From: Aspidapion aeneum
Taxonomy: Eukaryota > Arthropoda > Insecta > Coleoptera > Brentidae
Direction of reading: 5' to 3'
DNA length: 64,000 nt
NCBI GenBank assembly: GCA_963576565.1
Contig: OY755038.1
Coordinates: forward strand, 136,320,866-136,384,865
In this document: piece by piece, positions 47,421 through 57,594 of the stretch
Numbering within the stretch: position 1 is the stretch's first letter
How the letters are laid out: each line of letters opens with the position of its first letter
Position numbers and translations under genes: made by a program
The notes under the pieces: generated by a model
Databases searched by the model: none
What the model was told of the DNA's origin: nothing
The model's input: only the letters and a program-made list of their open reading frames with translations

Positions 47421-50400
47421 TGTGTTTTGGCTAGTTTTTTAACATCTGATGTAATTTTTTTTGGAATTGAATTTGGAAAAGAAAAAGACAAAATTATTTT
47501 TAATTTTTTTTTGAGAAATTTTTTTTTGTGGTACAGCCAAAGCCAGGTTAAAGGCTTTCAGTGGCTGTGGGTGGTTTTGACACTCAATCATTTTTTTTTC
47601 ATAAAAAACAAGATCATTGGTTTTTGGAAATAACATTTTTTTAAATATTTTTTTTAGTAATATTTGAACGTTGATTTGGAACTCGGTTTGTTGTTTTAGT
47701 AATCCTCTTAGTTTTTTATTAGCTTATCTTCACAAGTTTTTTCTTGGAAAAGAAAATATACATTTTTATTTATTAAGGAAGAATAAGTGGATAAAGAGCA
47801 TGGGAGTTTTTATTCAGCAGCGTCCAAATCATGTTCTTAATTCTTTAAAGTTTTTTTGTATGAAAAACATGTTTTAATTTTTCTAAGAAAAATAAATACA
47901 ACAATGTAAATTTACTTCAATTTTTTTTGTTGATTTATAGGTGGATGGACCTCCAGACATGGTCTTTTTATGTTTTAAATATATGACATAGGTAGTGTGT
48001 TTTCTTCTAACAATTTTTTTTGCAGGTTGCCTACTACTAATATGTTATTATTTCCTGCTTGTGATAAAATAGAAATTGTTTCACCGATTATTTTTTAGTG
48101 CAGTCAATTTATTTAGGTCAACAAGTTATTTTTTTTTTGGTGATTTTAATTTTTTGTGGGATATCACTACTTGGTATTTGGAATATTTTTACAGGGTTTC
48201 ACACAAATTTTTCTTGGCTGAGTTGTTTTAAAGTAAATATAGCTTAACAGCTAGTAGATTTGTTTAGTTGAAAGTATTAATTAGTAATGAAAGAAAAGGA
48301 AAATGAGTTTATTTTGCTTTGTCATTTTCTTTTCTTGTTTTTTTTTTGGAGGTAACTGTTGATGACAATTAAGAACTTACGTCACTCAGTTACATCGGGT
48401 CAGAGGAGGGTACTACTACTACTACTAGTGTCGGCTCGGGAGGTTAGGAAACACAAGGCTAAAATCCTAGAGTGACACCTTGGCTGAAGATCAATGCCAA
48501 AAGTCCAGTTAACATTTTTTTTTGGGGTATTTTTGTTGGGACAGTTTTTTTTAGGTCTTTGGTTGCCAGTTTAGTTGTCTAGTTGTTTTTTTGTGACTGG
48601 TCAATTTTTTTTTGGTAGAAAATACAGCGTTGGGCTTTGGAGTGCATTTTTCTTAAAAATGACCTACGGGTATTTCTATCAATTAAAGTTTTCTGGTACA
48701 CATTTATTTTTTTTCTGTATTTTTTTCTGCGTTCAGGTCATAGCTTGGTCATGGCCATTGGAGAGCAAACATTTATGTTTGAGCCTTGAGAAGTTTTGCC
48801 TGCTCCAGATTGAATACAGAGAAAATGAATTTGAAGCCCAACTAGATATAATACCACAAAAGAAATGTTTAACTGAGACAGATATAGATATAAGTTTTTT
48901 TGATTTTTTTTAGTTCATTTGTAAAGTTCAGTAATTTTTTTTAAGTAATGTCATTTTGAGTCAGTGAATTTAAGAGAGACTTTCAACTAAATATAAATGC
49001 TAGTCGGTGGTAATTGGTAAAAATATTTCCAAATTTTGCTTCTTTTTTTTAAATAATTTAATTTTTCGCAAAAGATTATTTCCTTTCTGTTAACATAACT
49101 TCTCGAATTCTTGTTTTGGTCAAAACGGTTTGTATAGTGGTCGTAGTTTTAAAGGGTGACCAGACAGGTTATATTTTTTTTGGGGGACCAAACAGGAATT
49201 TCTTGAGTTACAAAAAGGTGAACTTTTTTTGTCTTAGTTGATCAGGCAGGAATAAATAAATCTTTTTACTTCCAAAACATAATTTTAAATAACAAGATTT
49301 ATTGGTTAAGTGTTTGGGTCTTATAGAAAAAAACGTTTTGTTTTTGGAGGGTACTGGTATGATATGTTGTTTGACGGCAGATATGCTAGTCTTCAGTTTT
49401 TTTGTTAGTTTGCAGTTCAGGACAGTGGCGTGTACTTAAAGGGGCCTTACATCTGCGCCCATTGTAAAGCAACTTCCAACATACTTGCTTAGCTTTTCAC
49501 TTAATCTTCGTTTTGTTGCTTCTGAAATTAAAGCGTTATGTTGGATAACGATTGATGGTGTTAGACTGAGAAAGTACCTAGGTATTTAGGGATGAAAACT
49601 TGGAAGTTGTGGACAATTGGGAAATAATTTTTTTTATTTCATTTTTTTTTAATTTTAAAATAGTTTCATACTGGTGACCTCAAATAATGAAGCAAATTTT
49701 TAAATTACAATACACTGTTGTGGAATAAATGGGAAAGTGTTCAGGTTAAACAATAAATTTAAGATGATTGATTTTAAAAAAAAAACGATTTTAATCTAAG
49801 AATAAATTTAAAAACAATAGGTTTTCTTTGATGAGACTAAACAATGATGAGGGCATATACTTTTTTTTTGTTATGCATAATATGATAGTAGTACCTTTTG
49901 TATTGCAATAATTAGGGGTTTTCCTCCCGCGAGCTGGGTGGAAATGGAAGAAATGTTTGGTTCGGAGTGTAGAAATCGAGGAACGAGGACTTCCCGCTAA
50001 TCTTTTTAGGATTTCGCAACTTCGGTTTTCGCTAAATTAAAATACATCCAAATTTGGCCTACAGGCTGAATCTCGCATTTTCCAGGACCTTGCAGATTCG
50101 CGGAGAAAGACAATTTTTGTGATCTGTTTAGTTATGATAGGAATTAAAATAGTAACATGCACATGAGGGAACTAGATATATTTAGGTTAAAAAGTAGTAA
50201 GAACACTGATCTGAACAGTTTTCCATAATAGTGTCCTATTTTCACAGGGTGCTTCAAAATATCTTCACCCTTTCTTTGAAATAAGATATTGTTTCGCCTG
50301 TGGGTGTTTGACCGTTTAAAAAATATATAGGGTCCAGATGGGATTGGAATGGAAATCACAAGTTTTTGGGTTTTATTGACATTATACTTAGGGAATAGGG

Positions 50401-52626
50401 GAAATGTCTAATAAAAAGTTTTTTGGCTTTAGGCCGAGTTTTGTTGAGATAACAAAAGTTTAATTGGGGCCGGGAGTTTTATTATGCTCTTTTAAAATTA
50501 ATGTAATAGTTTTTGGTTCTTGATTTTGTTCTCTGGTTTTTACGCAGGATTATTCCCAACTGTTTCATTTCAAAATATCATTTGTAGGTGATGGGGTCTC
50601 ATTAGCCCTTGGACATTTGGTAGATTTGCTTTGACTGATAGTTGTGGAGTGGGCCCAACTTAATTTTATATCTCGTAAACACCAGGAATAGGGATCTGAG
50701 AATGCATTAGGCAGTACATTTTTTTTTTGATTAGATGTTGTGTGTAAAGACACTTGAGTAGGCAGATTTAGTTTTACAACGTTCTTATAGGTGAACCTTG
50801 AAATTGTTTTCATATTTGTTTTTTGAAAGTACACACAAGATAATTCTTTACGGAGTTGAGTGCAAAGTTTAAAACTTAGGTTCACACTATTATAGTGGTA
50901 CAGTAAATAAGTACTCACGTTGTTTATTTCCTTTAGTGATAATTTTGAACAAATATACTAACATCGTTTGTTTTTTTTGAACATAAATATTTTTTTTTAC
51001 TTTTCCTAAACTGATTGGTTTTTTTGCAATTACGATTTTTATACCTTATGATTCTTAAGTAAATTTAATTTTCAACATTTTTTTGTATAGTAAATTAATT
51101 TTTCTAACTCATTTACTTTTCACATTGCCACAGTTTTGGGAGAGGGAAGGGAATTGACAACTGTTTTTTTTAAAGGAAAAGAACAAAAACTGTTGCATGA
51201 CAACTCGAATAAGATTTTTCTGGTGTTGATTTTATAAAAAAAAAATTTTAAGGTTCACTAATAGGAGCTGCAACCCCACTTAAACATTTTTAATTTTTTT
51301 TTGAAAATATTTTTTTTTAATATTTTTTTTTAAAAGGGAGACTTGATTTTCTTGTTGGACATTTTTTCCTTGGTGCATAGTAGTACCATGTCCCTACAAT
51401 GGTTCTACCAGTTTATTTAAATATTTTTTTTTTCTGAATTAAAATATAATTTTGTTTCGAACCCTCAGGTGTTAACAACCTATCATCATTTGTTTTAATT
51501 TTTTTTTCTTCTCCCTACTCCAAACCACCTATCAGAGTGGAGTAATTTTTGAAAATTTTAGTGAGTCACTAATTAATTTTTTTTGACCATGACCATGGGT
51601 GATGCATCAATTTAGTTAAAATTTTGGGAATTTCATTTTAACGATTATTAGAGAGTTGCAGTCCTACCAAGACGTTATTTGTGTAATTTTTTTTTACAAT
51701 CGGTAATTTTTTTTTTTTAATTTTCTTTTAATTTTTTTTAATTACACACAACGTCCTTACTAGTCTAATTCGACGCAATTTCAGCGAGCGGTTTTTTTTT
51801 TAATTGAGCATATTTTACGATTTCTATAACATGAACATCTGTTCCGATGTTTATTGCGTTCACTTATATATTAAGGGATGATGTGACCTTAAGCAATGCA
51901 TGTTTTGTGTAGACTCAGAATAGGTAAGCAGGTTAAAGTGGGTTTTGATTTTTTCTTTTTAGAAAAATCATTGTATACGGCGATTTGGGTTTTTTGAGGA
52001 GTTTATTTGTGGAGCCGTTCTGCAATAGCAGGAGTATACCCTAGCGTTAACTGTGTACAACAGCTTTGGGATTTTTGTTATAGGTAGTCTGTTGTACGTT
52101 CCATTTAGGGATAAATTTACCTATTCGGTTGCTGAGGTAAACAAACATCACTTAACTTTAATTTTAATCCAGTTCAGCTAGGATAAGCGCAATTATTTTT
52201 TTTTTGATTTTACTCACGCAGGGGTGAAACATAAGACCTAAACACTGCCAAAACTCTTGTCTCTCTTTTATTTTTTTTACTTTCGTTATGGCTACTTGTT
52301 AATTCTAATTTAGGATTTAAGTAGTTATTTCTCTCTGCAGGGTTGGACGTCATAGTTGGTTGTGCAAATACTTAACATAAATTATGATTACATTTTTAAA
52401 TGCAAATAAATTTTATTTTCTTACTGCTCCGGTGTTTTTCGGTTTTGTTCGCGTCTGCCCGTATTTAAGTTTTATATTTTCTACATTTGTGAGAAAATTT
52501 ATAGTGATTTTCACTGGTGAATTTAAAGTGAACTTTGTGTTTGTTATTGCGTGGTTTAGTTTTTATAATTGGGAGGTATAATTAACAGTTTTAATTAAAG
52601 TTTAAAGTTTGAATATAAAAGGCACT
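47413..52626 (+). other. Gypsy 5' leader, 5.2 kb, T-rich
   Basis: Dense runs of 6-10 T on the plus strand, a short TAC repeat (48411-48427) and no frame with recognisable domains. Much longer than usual for Ty3/Gypsy leaders. It ends at a gag ATG with A at -3 and G at +4. Confidence 0.7.
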
Positions 52627-54415
52627 ATGGCTGTTTCTGTGAGTCGGTTGTCTGACATAAGGTACTTGGTCAAGGACGAGTTGATCTATGAGTTGACATG
52701 GAGAGAGAGGCATAGCCATTGGATCGGTGGAAGAAATGAAACAACAGCTTATGCTGATTAAGCAAAGAGAAAAGACTGATACAAGTATGAGGTACCCTCC
52801 GTATCCCTTTAAATTTGGCCAAGATGCTTTTAGCTGCATGAAGAAGCTTGATAGTCTGGTACCGCTGGTAGAGAAGTTCTCTGGTACGAGTAAAGGGGGA
52901 GAGTTTAGAAAAATCGCTGTAAGGTTGGAACATGTGTTAGCCAGGATAAATAACATGAATCCGTCTAACTTTGAAGAAAGTCAAACCAAAGGCATACTGG
53001 TTGCGGAAACCTTGAGTTTGATTGGGAGGTTGCAGAGCCAAGCAACAGATCTGCTGAGAGTTGGCGTGACCTCAGATGATGATGAAGCATCTGAAACCCA
53101 ATCAACGAGTAGAAGCTCAGACCACTCGACAAATGTTGGCAACATTCCCAGCCAGTCTCAACTACCGCAACCACAGCACTCGAGCACACAACAGCCCACG
53201 AACCAACCGTCGGTCATTGCTCCAGTGCAAATGCAAATGCTAGCGAACCCAACTCAAGCACCAATACAGGCACCAACCCCAATGCAAATTCAGAATGACC
53301 GTGCATCAGCTTTTCATTATCAACAACCGTATACCGTTCCTTTGAGTTTAGCAGCCCTCCAAAGTAGCATTGCACCAATTGCTCAGTCACGACCATTTTC
53401 ATGTTCGTCGCCAGTACCAATGTCAAGTGATCCTGGTACCTCATATCACGTTGCACCTGTACCTCCGCATAAGTGGAACATAAAGTTTACAGGCGAGAGG
53501 GGTACGATCTCCGTCACCGCATTTTTAGAGAGAGTGGACGAGTTAAGTCAGGCGAGAGGAGTTAGCAAAAAGGTGCTACTGAACTCAGGCATTGACCTTT
53601 TTGAAAAGTCAGCCTATACTTTTTATAAAGATGTTCGTAGAGAAGTCCATACATGGGAACAGCTGGAACAAAGGTTCATGACAGAATATCTTCCTTCTTC
53701 ATATGGCGAGAAGCTATTGAAGGAAATTCAAAAACGTAAACAAGGCCCTGGAGAGTCTATAGGGACCTATATTGCTGTCATGAACACATATTTCCAAAGA
53801 CTTGGCTGTCCTGTTTCTGAAGAGGCAAAATTAGCTATCGTCTTCAGAAATATCGCGGACATCTATAAAAATGGGTTAATTGCTACTGAGGTCAATAGCC
53901 TATCACATTTAAAGGATCTGTGTCGTAGAATAGACCAGAGATATGGTTTAGAAGAGGAGAATTTTACACCTAGGAAAAACCAATCTATTGAACCTGACTT
54001 GGCCTACGTTGACGTAGAGAGCGACAGTGACGATTTTTCAACAGGGGTTGATGCAATTCAAATATCAGGTGCTGGGACATCGAACCAACAGAATTTAAAT
54101 CATCCTGCTAATAGATTCGACAGAAATAGGCAGCAGCCAGCAAGCAATTTTGCTGCTAGGGCTGATAGAGATAGACAGCAACCAGCTAGTGGTCAGTCTA
54201 GTGTAAATGACAGAGAAGAACAACCACCACAAGGTGTTAGACCTGGTAGGGCGAATAGGGACGTGGTATGTTATAGATGCAACCAAACAGGGCACATGGC
54301 AATCGGGTGCGCATTACCTAGAGGCAAACAGTGCTATTCGTGTGGTCAGGCAGGGGTTACAGTAAGAGAATGTCGTAATTGTAATCGTCAGGGAAACGGA
54401 CCCAGGCGCTCGTAG
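52627..54415 (+). CDS. Ty3/Gypsy Gag (one frame break near the start)
   Basis: Structural particle protein. The likely start is ATG 52627 (strong context), but that frame stops at 52759-52761. The main Gag frame is open from 52697 to TAG 54413 and includes ATG 52736. The two frames overlap across a GA run (52700-52709), so a small indel there is likely. The middle is a Gln/Pro-rich linker. The capsid-like domain of the Retrotrans_gag type lies at about 53460-53880. A zinc knuckle CX2CX4HX4C starts at 54269. A second at 54332 has the spacing but Val in place of His. The last codons overlap the pol frame at a slippery site. Confidence 0.88.
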
Positions 54416-57400
54416 GTGGTCGACCTTCGAGTCAGCCTGAACAAGCATCGACCGATAGGCTAACGTACGTTTTAGATTATGTGATAAGTCATGCTCGTAA
54501 AGATGAAAGGCCTTATTTAGAAGTGGATGTGCTCGGAAATAAGTTATTAGGTTTGTTGGATTCCGGGGCTTCACGTACCTTTTTAGGGAATCATGGTTGG
54601 TCAATCATCGAGAGGTTTGGTTTTTCACTTGATACGACAAAGAAGACGAGTTGTATTGTGGCAAATGGTCAAAGCACGAGTAGTATTGGGACAGTGCAGC
54701 TTCCTATGCGAGTTCAGGATAAATTTAGGTTAATAGAGGTCGTCGTCGTTCCTGAATTGCCGCACACTTTGATTTTGGGATTAGATTTTTGGATTTCGAT
54801 GGGGATAGTACCGAACTTAAGTACTAATGAGTGGCACTTTGCCGATAATAAAGATGTGATTTGTTCTTTAGAAACACCAGACCAACAAACTACTCTTTGG
54901 CCTTATGAATCAGAACGACTAGAGGAATTGGTCGATAAATATAAGACTATTATGGGTGACTCACTAGGATGTACAGACAGGGTAGAGCATAAGATTACAA
55001 CAGATGCAGCACCGATAAGACAACGTTCATATAAGGTCTCACCGGTCATTCAAAAACTTATTGATGACGAAATCGACGAAATGCTGAAAATGGATGTGAT
55101 AGAACGTAGTAGTAGTTCATGGGCTTCACCAGTGGTAATGGTACAAAAGAAAAACACAAAGAAATATCGTTTCTGTGTAGACTACCGCAAATTGAACTCA
55201 GTGACGGCGCGTGATAGTTATCCTTTACCACTCGTATCCGAGACTCTTGACAAGTTGAAAGATGCTAAATACTTGTCAACTTTAGATATCAAAAGCGCTT
55301 ATTGGCAAGTACCAATGGAAGAATCATCGAAGCCACTAACAGCATTCATCTGTCGACGAGGTCTCTTCCAATTTAAGCGGTTACCATTTGGTCTTCATAA
55401 TGCACCTGCAACTTGGCAGAGACTCATAGATAGCATCATAGGAAACGATTTAGACCCCTACGTGTACGTATATCTCGATGACCTCGTAATTGTCACACAG
55501 AGCTTTTCTGAACATCTTAGAGTTCTTGAGGAAGTCCTACGAAGATTGCAGAATGCAAAGATAACGGTAAGTTGGGAGAAATGCCAACTGTGTAGGCCAG
55601 AAATGACTTATTTAGGTTTCGTAGTGGACCGTCGAGGCATCCGAGTTGACCCTAATAAAATTAGAGCCATGTTAGAGCTCCAGAGGCCAAGAACTGTCAG
55701 AGAAGTTCGTAGAGTTGTAGGTACAATATCCTGGTACAGACGTTTCATAGAGAATTTTTCAGCGATAATAGCTCCGATTACAGCTCTAACTAAGAAAAAT
55801 CAAAAGTTCGTTTGGACTCCAGACTGCGAAAAAGCATTTATTAAGATTAAGGAACTTTTAGTAACTGCACCGATTCTTACATGTCCAGATTATACCAAAG
55901 AATTTGTCATTCAAACAGATGCCTCAGGATATGGAATAGGAGCATGTTTAACGCAACCTTATCCCGAAGGAGACAAAGTCATTTGCTATTTGAGTCGATC
56001 TTTAACTAAGCAAGAACGTGTTTACACGACCACCGAGCGAGAATGTTTGGCATTGGTTTGGGCGATAGAGAAGCTCCGGCCTTATATTGAGGGGATCTCA
56101 TTTAAGGTCATAACAGATCATTTTAGTTTAAAATGGCTTCATAGCTTGAAAGAGCCCAGTGGAAGACTTGCTCGTTGGTCTGTAAAACTGCAGCAATATG
56201 ATTTTGAAGTAATCCATCGGAAAGGGAAAGATTTAGTTGTCCCGGACATGTTGTCTCGTGCAGTACCTATGATTGATACAATTTCGCAGCCCAGAGATGT
56301 TTCAACAACAATAAAAGATCGATGGTACCAAAAGATGGTAAAGAGGGTCGTAGAATCACCGTTAAAATTTATGAACTGGAGATACACTGATAATAAGTTG
56401 TATAAATATGTCAAACAAGAATACCCTCAACTTTCACCATCTAACGAATATTGGAAAGAGGTAGTCCCCAAAGATCATAGGCGTAGAATTATTGGAGAAG
56501 CTCACGATCCTCCTACCGCAGGACATATGGGTGTGTATAAAACCTTCCACAGACTGGCAGAAAAATATTATTGGCCAAAAATGCGCCAGGACGTGGCAAC
56601 TTTTGTAAAGAAATGCTTTGTCTGTGCAGCTCATAAAGGTGATACACAAGGTGTATCTGATCAGATGATATCTCACCCAAAACCAACTCGTCCTTGGGAA
56701 ATTATTTCGACTGATTTATGTGGACCTCTACCTCGTTCAACAAAGGGTAATTGCTGGATTCTCGTCGTTACGGACTATTTGAGTAAGTTTTCCTTAGTTT
56801 TTCCAATGCGAACAGCCCCTACTCAAGCTGTTGTCAAGCACCTTGAGGAACAAGTATTTATGGTCTTCGGAGTGCCCCGTTTGATACTTTGTGATAATGG
56901 CCCTCAGTACAAAAGTAATGAGTTTAAGCGTTTTGCTGAGAGTTATCAGGTTAAAATTCAGTATAATCCGTATTATCACCCCAGAGCAAATCCAACAGAA
57001 AGGACGAATCGCACGTTTAAAACCATGTTATGTTGTTATGTGAAAGACAACCACAGGAAGTGGGACGAACAAATACATAAACTTGCCTGCGCGATTCGTA
57101 CTGCAACCCATGAGACAACCAGGATGTCTCCTTTCTTTGTTAATTTTGGTAGAAATATGTGTCTGTCAGGAAAAGATTACTCCAACCCAGTGTTGTTATC
57201 TGAAGAGAATGGTGTACAATCTGCAGCTGAAAGTAAGAACGAAGGTTTCCGGAAGCTCTATGCGGATGTTAAGAGAAGGTTAGAGGTGGCTGGAGAGAAA
57301 AACGTAGTTCAGTATAATTTGCGTACAAGGGTACCCAACTTTGTTGTGGGTCAGCGTGTTTGGAAGAAAAATTATGTGTTGTCAGATGCTGCGAAGTTTT

Positions 57401-57555
57401 TCTCGAAGAAGTTAGCACCGAAATTCGTTGGTCCTTATGTGATTAGGAATAAGATTTCTCCATGGATATTTGAGCTTCAGGAACCATCGGGTAAAGTACT
57501 ACCAGGGAGTTGGCATGCCAAAGACCTTAAGTCGGCAGCGGACCTCTCCGATTAA
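54385..57555 (+). CDS. Ty3/Gypsy Pol
   Basis: Open in the -1 frame from 54385; first ATG-like start is not needed if frameshifting is used. Numbering from 54481: protease LLDSGAS with Asp 27; reverse transcriptase with WASPVVMVQKK, LPFGL and YLDD at 331-334; RNase H with TDASG near 479-483; integrase zinc finger from about His 682 (HMGVYKTFH...CFVC); catalytic Asp 745, Asp 805 and Glu 840; a GPY/F module near the end (KFVGPYVI). No stop or frameshift anywhere. All catalytic residues I could check are present, so this looks potentially functional. It is normally made as Gag-Pol fusion and cut by its own protease. Confidence 0.94.
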   Translation, partial: SSGKRTQALVGGRPSSQPEQASTDRLTYVLDYVISHARKDERPYLEVDVLGNKLLGLLDSGASRTFLGNHGWSIIERFGFSLDTTKKTSCIVANGQSTSSIGTVQLPMRVQDKFRLIEVVVVPELPHTLILGLDFWISMGIVPNLSTNEWHFADNKDVICSLETPDQQTTLWPYESERLEELVDKYKTIMGDSLGCTDRVEHKITTDAAPIRQRSYKVSPVIQKLIDDEIDEMLKMDVIERSSSSWASPVVMVQKKNTKKYRFCVDYRKLNSVTARDSYPLPLVSETLDKLKDAKYLSTLDIKSAYWQVPMEESSKPLTAFICRRGLFQFKRLPFGLHNAPATWQRLIDSIIGNDLDPYVYVYLDDLVIVTQSFSEHLRVLEEVLRRLQNAKITVSWEKCQLCRPEMTYLGFVVDRRGIRVDPNKIRAMLELQRPRTVREVRRVVGTISWYRRFIENFSAIIAPITALTKKNQKFVWTPDCEKAFIKIKELLVTAPILTCPDYTKEFVIQTDASGYGIGACLTQPYPEGDKVICYLSRSLTKQERVYTTTERECLALVWAIEKLRPYIEGISFKVITDHFSLKWLHSLKEPSGRLARWSVKLQQYDFEVIHRKGKDLVVPDMLSRAVPMIDTISQPRDVSTTIKDRWYQKMVKRVVESPLKFMNWRYTDNKLYKYVKQEYPQLSPSNEYWKEVVPKDHRRRIIGEAHDPPTAGHMGVYKTFHRLAEKYYWPKMRQDVATFVKKCFVCAAHKGDTQGVSDQMISHPKPTRPWEIISTDLCGPLPRSTKGNCWILVVTDYLSKFSLVFPMRTAPTQAVVKHLEEQVFMVFGVPRLILCDNGPQYKSNEFKRFAESYQVKIQYNPYYHPRANPTERTNRTFKTMLCCYVKDNHRKWDEQIHKLACAIRTATHETTRMSPFFVNFGRNMCLSGKDYSNPVLLSEENGVQSAAESKNEGFRKLYADVKRRLEVAGEKNVVQYNLRTRVPNFVVGQRVWKKNYVLSDAAKFFSKKLAPKFVGPYVIRNKISPWIFELQEPSGKVLPGSWHAKDLKSAADLSD
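54391..54431 (+). promoter_or_regulatory. Probable -1 ribosomal frameshift signal
   Basis: GGGAAAC at 54391-54397 reads G_GGA_AAC in the Gag frame, a classic slippery heptamer. After 11 bases a stem pairs 54409-54417 (CTCGTAGGT) with 54423-54431 (ACCTTCGAG), with one T-T mismatch and a 5-base loop. The Gag stop lies inside the stem. Slipping one base back enters the open Pol frame. Confidence 0.85.
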
Positions 57556-57577
57556 CCTTTTTAGGTTAATCGTCCTG

Positions 57578-57591
57578 AAGTTGGGGGGGGA
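57578..57591 (+). promoter_or_regulatory. Gypsy polypurine tract
   Basis: AAGTTGGGGGGGGA lies three bases before the TG of the 3' LTR, the expected plus-strand primer position. Confidence 0.7.
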
Positions 57592-57594
57592 TTA

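Noticed and set aside
52384..52581. 65-codon hydrophobic frame before Gypsy gag
   Set aside because: Phe/Val-rich content follows the T-rich leader; no domain and no relation to gag.
57556..57594. An envelope gene downstream of Gypsy pol
   Set aside because: Only 39 bases separate the pol stop from the 3' LTR.
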